From Candidatus Gastranaerophilales bacterium (lineage in GTDB: Bacteria; Cyanobacteriota; Vampirovibrionia; Gastranaerophilales; Gastranaerophilaceae), in assembly GCA_944323925.1 (NCBI GenBank), contig CALUUI010000001.1, forward strand, positions 1 to 64,000: a stretch of DNA of 64,000 nt, written 5' to 3'. The notes beneath the pieces were generated by a model. The model was not told the origin of the DNA, did no database searches, and worked only from the letters and a program-made list of their open reading frames with translations. Both the position numbers and the translations under genes were made by a program. Positions 60,231-64,000 of the stretch are shown piece by piece. How positions within the stretch are numbered: the stretch's first letter is position 1; every line of letters starts with the position of its first letter.

Positions 60231-61843
60231 CCAAAGTATTTCTTTGTCTTATATTATTATTGCTGACATCTTCTCTTGCGTTTGCAGAAGAGGTAGTTCG
60301 TGTTGGACTTACAGATTCCAGTTTTAGTAAAGTAAAACATTTTGATGTAGGAGTCTATGTTACAGCGGATTATATGATATGTGATAAAGCAACTAAACAA
60401 GTGATAGCTAAGATTCCTGCAAATAAAACTTTATATATTACGCATGAGGAAGATTCTTTTTTAGTTAATATCGATAATGAAAGAACATTAGGTTTGCAAT
60501 CGTTTGTTGTCTTTTCAGACAAGGGTTTGATTGGTATTGAAGGATTAAAACGTAATGGGAAACCTGCATTATACCATGGAGCAATGGAATTTTGCAGAAC
60601 AAAGAAAAATGATGGTTTCTATATTATTAATATAATAGGTTTACAGGATTATTTAAAAGGTGTTGTGCCGAATGAAATGCCTGTAAGATTTGGGCTGGAA
60701 GCATTAAAAGCTCAAACCGTGGCTGCAAGGAACTACGTTTTAGCTCCAAGGGTAAAGGCGTATGAAGAATTTGATGTTGTAGACAGTGTTGCAAGCCAGG
60801 TCTATTTTGGCGCAAATACAGAGGATCCTTTAACTAATAAGGCTGTAGAAGAAACAGAAGGTCAGGTCGCATCATTTAACGGAGAACCAATTTTAGCATT
60901 GTATAGTTCAACAGCCGGCGGTTATACAGAAAGCTATTCCAATGCTTTTTCTGATAAGCATCAGTTTCCTGCTGCCGCAAAACCATTTTTAATCGCAAAA
61001 CCCGATATGCAAACATTTATTCCATTATCTAAGGAAGAAGATGCAAGATATTTTTATACTTCTATTCCGGATTCATACGATATGGAATCTCCGTATTACC
61101 GATGGAAGCGCTCTTGGACGTTAGAGGAGTTTGAAACTGACATAAATATGAATTTAAAAACACTCTCTGCTACAGGATTTATTATTCCGCCACCTGAGAA
61201 TAATTTTATTTCAGGTGTTAAGGATATTAAAGTCCTAAAACGTGGAGAGTCAGGTAAAATAATGGCTCTTGAAATTGTAACTGATAAAGGAAATTATTTG
61301 GTAAAGAAAGAGCTAATTATTCGAAGATTATTTATCAATCACGGTAAAGCTCTTCCAAGCGCAAATTTTGTTCTTGATATAACAAGAGATGAAAATGGAA
61401 ATATAACAGAGATATTAGCCCAAGGCGGCGGTTACGGGCATGGCGTCGGTATGAGCCAGTACGGTGCAGGTTTTATGGGAAATCGACTTCATAAGTCTTA
61501 TAAAGAGATTCTTAAGCATTACTATTCAGGTATTGTTATCGGTACAAACCCTGTAATTATTAATAATAAACCCATACAGCAGAAATTTTATACAGATAAA
61601 AAAAATGGTGTAATTTTAATAGAAAATATTAATGGAGCTAAAATACTTCCAGTAAGAGTTAATGGATTGCTTCTGGAAATAAGTCTTGAAGGCGGGTTCT
61701 TACAAAAGAACTTTGAGTATGATATATCAAAATATTTACAAAAAGGAGAAAATGAGGTTATCTATTACCCGCATACTATAGGTAAACAAGTAAAAGTTCT
61801 AATTGATTTAGACAGAGAAAAGAGTTCAGATGACAGAGAGTAA
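60215..61843 (+). CDS. SpoIID/LytB-domain protein 2, larger paralogue
   Basis: The 542-residue protein has a signal peptide (to LAFA) and a SpoIID domain with GVVPNEMPVRFGLEALKAQTVAARNYVL (catalytic Glu in PNEMP), VYFGANTEDPLTNKAVEETEG, YSSTAGG and GHGVGMSQYGA. Between the two halves lies an insertion of about 130 residues (around 255-385), and after it a C-terminal beta domain of about 100 residues not present in paralogue 1. It lies directly before murJ, consistent with a role in peptidoglycan remodelling. Start TTG after AAGAGGG. Confidence 0.88.
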   Translation: MGTKIAKVFLCLILLLLTSSLAFAEEVVRVGLTDSSFSKVKHFDVGVYVTADYMICDKATKQVIAKIPANKTLYITHEEDSFLVNIDNERTLGLQSFVVFSDKGLIGIEGLKRNGKPALYHGAMEFCRTKKNDGFYIINIIGLQDYLKGVVPNEMPVRFGLEALKAQTVAARNYVLAPRVKAYEEFDVVDSVASQVYFGANTEDPLTNKAVEETEGQVASFNGEPILALYSSTAGGYTESYSNAFSDKHQFPAAAKPFLIAKPDMQTFIPLSKEEDARYFYTSIPDSYDMESPYYRWKRSWTLEEFETDINMNLKTLSATGFIIPPPENNFISGVKDIKVLKRGESGKIMALEIVTDKGNYLVKKELIIRRLFINHGKALPSANFVLDITRDENGNITEILAQGGGYGHGVGMSQYGAGFMGNRLHKSYKEILKHYYSGIVIGTNPVIINNKPIQQKFYTDKKNGVILIENINGAKILPVRVNGLLLEISLEGGFLQKNFEYDISKYLQKGENEVIYYPHTIGKQVKVLIDLDREKSSDDRE

Positions 61844-63419
61844 ACCCGAAACAAACGGAATATTAAGAGCTGCTTGGCTGATTGCCGTGATAACGATTTT
61901 ATCAAAGTTTATCGGCTTTTTGAGAGATATGGTTCTTGCGGGTCATTATGGTGCATCAACTGTTTCAGATGCATATTTTTATGCTAATCAAATACCATCT
62001 CTTGCTATAATCCTTTTAGGCGGAGTTGGAGGACCTTTCCATAGTGCGACTGTTTCGGTTTTTTCTAAAATGATTCCTAATTTGAATTTGAAACCGCAAA
62101 ACGATGTAAATAAATTGTATTCGACATTTTTTACAGGGACTTTTATTTTGTTTGGATTAGCTTCTGTTTTATGTTATGTTTATGCTCCGCAAATTATGAG
62201 TTTTATTATATCAAACGGCAGCCCAGAGCTAATTTCGCTATCTGTTCAGCATTTTAAAATTATGTCACCTGTCATTCTGTTTGGTGGAATAATCGGTATA
62301 TATTATGGTTTGCTTGTTTGTTATAAGCAATTTACACTTCCGAATATTTCTCCTATAGTTTTAAGTCTTGTAATTATTGTAGCCGTGTTATTATGTGGTA
62401 ATGATCCAAATGGTTTGGTTCTTGCTTGGGCAACAACTATTGGTGGACTCTTGCAGCTTATAGTTCAGTATCCGAAACTTAGACAAATCGGTTTTAGGGT
62501 TAAACCTAACTTCGAATTTTTTAATAATCCTCAATTTAAAACTCTTTGTGAACTGCTTTTCCCTGCGGTTTTAAGTTCAACTATTGGTCAAATTAATATT
62601 TATATCGACATGTTTTTTGCTTCATCATTAAGAGAAGGCGCTTGGACAGCGGTTGTTTATGCAAATAGAATTTTCCAATTTCCTGTAGGTATCTTGGTTA
62701 CGGCTTTCTTGGTTCCGCTATTTCCGCTTTTCTCAAGATATGTCGCCGATAATGACTTTGATGGTATAAGAAGATATTTTAATAAGGGTGTAGGCGTGCT
62801 GTTCTTTATGTCTATTCCTATTATTATTTGTATTTTATTACTAGGAAAGGATGCTATTAGTCTGGTCTTTGAACGTGGAGCTTTTGATGAAAATGCTGTT
62901 TGGATGGTTACTGAGGCTCTTTGGTTCTTATCGGTTTCTATTCTTCCTTACGTATTTAGAGATTCTATTACAAGAATCTATTATTCGTTTAATGATTCTA
63001 AAACCCCTTTTATTGTCGCTTCTTGTGCAATATTGCTTAAGTATATATTAAATGTTATATTAATCTCTAAGCTGCATATGGGGATTGCAGGTATTACTCT
63101 GTCTACTTCTTTTATAACTTTGTTCAATGCAGTTATCTTGGGGTTATTTATATCCAAGAAAATTAAATTGGAATATAGATCCCTGTTTGGAAATCTGTTT
63201 AAAATGCTTATGGCAGGAACATTAACTTTTGTTATTTGTATCCTATTTGCTCATCTTTTAAATAATCTTCCTATTGGGAAATATGCTTTAGAACTCGTTA
63301 AAATACTTTGTGTAACTTCTCTTTGTTTCACTGTTTATTCAATATTTAGCTTAATTTTTAAAATGGATTATGCTATTGATTTGTACGAAAGAATACAGGC
63401 TAAATTTATAAAACATTAA
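61830..63419 (+). CDS. murJ: Lipid II flippase MurJ (MviN)
   Basis: MurJ flips the peptidoglycan precursor lipid II across the inner membrane. The 529-residue protein has about 14 helices with the family segments AVITILSKFIGFLRDMVLAGHYGAS, NRIFQFPVGILVTAFLVPLFPLFSRY, VFERGAFDE and YSFNDSKTP. It overlaps the upstream spoIID-like gene by 14 bases and ends 3 bases before a convergent gene. Confidence 0.96.
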   Translation: MTESKPETNGILRAAWLIAVITILSKFIGFLRDMVLAGHYGASTVSDAYFYANQIPSLAIILLGGVGGPFHSATVSVFSKMIPNLNLKPQNDVNKLYSTFFTGTFILFGLASVLCYVYAPQIMSFIISNGSPELISLSVQHFKIMSPVILFGGIIGIYYGLLVCYKQFTLPNISPIVLSLVIIVAVLLCGNDPNGLVLAWATTIGGLLQLIVQYPKLRQIGFRVKPNFEFFNNPQFKTLCELLFPAVLSSTIGQINIYIDMFFASSLREGAWTAVVYANRIFQFPVGILVTAFLVPLFPLFSRYVADNDFDGIRRYFNKGVGVLFFMSIPIIICILLLGKDAISLVFERGAFDENAVWMVTEALWFLSVSILPYVFRDSITRIYYSFNDSKTPFIVASCAILLKYILNVILISKLHMGIAGITLSTSFITLFNAVILGLFISKKIKLEYRSLFGNLFKMLMAGTLTFVICILFAHLLNNLPIGKYALELVKILCVTSLCFTVYSIFSLIFKMDYAIDLYERIQAKFIKH

Positions 63420-63422
63420 TAT

Positions 63423-63914
63423 TTAGTATTTAAAAGGATTATTTACATGAATTTCGTGGAGTGTAGCTTCTTCATCATCTAAGATGAATTTCCCATCAAT
63501 TCCGCCTTGTGCGTCACACATTTTGGTAAATACAGCATATTCTTCTTTCGAGATTATATTGTCTCCATTTGTATCTAAAGCCTTAAAACTTCTTTCTCCT
63601 AAGTGCGTAAGGCGACGCTTGATTAAATTTCTTTCATCATTAGGAGAATTATATCGTTCTTTGTGTGATTCATAGTATAATTTAAGCAAGCCTTGCTGGT
63701 ATTCGCCTTTGTCAACTTTACCATCTTTGTTGTCGTCAAAATATTCAAGCATTTTATCAGAATAAGCTATATATGCTTCTTGTTGCTCTACCTCGGTAGT
63801 TTTTTTAGGATTAAAAAGTACTATTTCTTTTTTTATATGTTTAGGATATTTCTTTTCTGCAATTTCCATTCGGGTATTGAATGCTTTCTGAATAGTATTA
63901 TTATCCGGTAACAT
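63423..63914 (-). CDS. EF-hand calcium-binding protein
   Basis: The 163-residue soluble protein has two canonical EF-hand loops: D60-x-N-x-D-G-K-V-D-x-x-E71 and D114-x-N-x-D-x-I-I-S-x-x-E125, with flanking helices. A third Asp/Gly-rich segment near residues 134-146 is degenerate. There is no signal peptide, so it is probably a cytoplasmic calcium sensor or buffer. AGGAGAAGAG precedes the ATG. Target unknown. Confidence 0.85.
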   Translation of the reverse strand: MLPDNNTIQKAFNTRMEIAEKKYPKHIKKEIVLFNPKKTTEVEQQEAYIAYSDKMLEYFDDNKDGKVDKGEYQQGLLKLYYESHKERYNSPNDERNLIKRRLTHLGERSFKALDTNGDNIISKEEYAVFTKMCDAQGGIDGKFILDDEEATLHEIHVNNPFKY

Positions 63915-64000
63915 CTCTCTTCTCCTAAGTTATATATATAATATATAAAGTTATTTTGTAGTAAAAATTTGCCAAATTTTATATTGAATGTAAATATTTG

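Overview
This window looks like chromosomal DNA of a non-photosynthetic relative of the cyanobacteria (Melainabacteria / Vampirovibrionia, most likely the gut order Gastranaerophilales). The case rests on several features together: very AT-rich DNA, a homologue of the cyanobacterial clock-input protein LdpA, an Omp85/BamA with only three POTRA domains (the cyanobacterial count), an outer-membrane lipid-transport (Mla) operon, flagellar C-ring genes, and no photosynthesis genes. This is inference; no rRNA or other phylogenetic marker was scored. Coding is dense, genes often overlap by 1-15 bases, and there is no sign of phage, insertion sequences or CRISPR.

Layout. 0-9 kb: gatB, a two-SIS-domain sugar isomerase/deaminase, an Fsr-like exporter, rnpB (minus strand), a degenerate HD-GYP protein, and a gene-poor 1 kb stretch (6.5-7.5 kb) with tRNA-Arg(ACG), several terminators and a strong candidate for a structured non-coding RNA. 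7.5-11 kb (minus): efp-accB-accC-ldpA. 11-20 kb (plus): a degenerate membrane cyclase, rqcH, nadB-nadC, fliL-fliM-fliN, a CooC-type ATPase, folD. 20-25 kb: several unrecognised membrane or helical proteins, a GT-C glycosyltransferase, a glyoxalase. 25-31 kb: dtd, a Maf-type flagellin glycosyltransferase, rlmN, a cysteine-cluster protein, ferritin, DAHP synthase. 31-36 kb: an orphan sugar-binding lipoprotein, typA, a tandem pair of unknown membrane/coiled-coil paralogues, a family 2 glycosyltransferase. 36-39 kb: mlaE-mlaF-mlaD. 39-44 kb: rny-ymdB-PHP phosphoesterase-pseudopilin-LOG, and acpS. 44-50 kb: bamA-ompH-pdp, then a soluble protein whose C-terminal half resembles the FlhA cytoplasmic domain. 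50-54 kb (minus): hup, spoIID-like 1, tmk, an Orn/Lys/Arg decarboxylase. 54-56 kb: a glycine-zipper protein plus a membrane-anchored AAA+ ATPase with an altered Walker B. 56-63.5 kb: ppiC-pepP-spoU-yhcH-cysS-spoIID-like 2-murJ; finally an EF-hand protein.

Functional themes. The cell appears diderm (BamA, OmpH, Mla, lipoprotein) and flagellated (FliL/M/N, Maf, FlhA-C-like). It makes NAD from aspartate and carries fatty-acid (AccB/C, AcpS), peptidoglycan (MurJ, two SpoIID-like proteins) and translation-quality (RqcH, EF-P, Dtd, TypA) functions.

The most interesting items are: (1) the soluble FlhA-C-like protein fused to a DUF4177-like domain; (2) the glycine-zipper / AAA+ pair with an Asn-Glu Walker B; (3) the branched RNA candidate near 6.6-6.8 kb; (4) at least six genes whose -10 box sits 6-7 bases before the start codon with no ribosome binding site, suggesting leaderless mRNAs; (5) two signalling proteins whose metal ligands are replaced (HD-GYP and class III cyclase); and (6) a CooC-type ATPase with a CxC metal motif directly after the flagellar C-ring genes.
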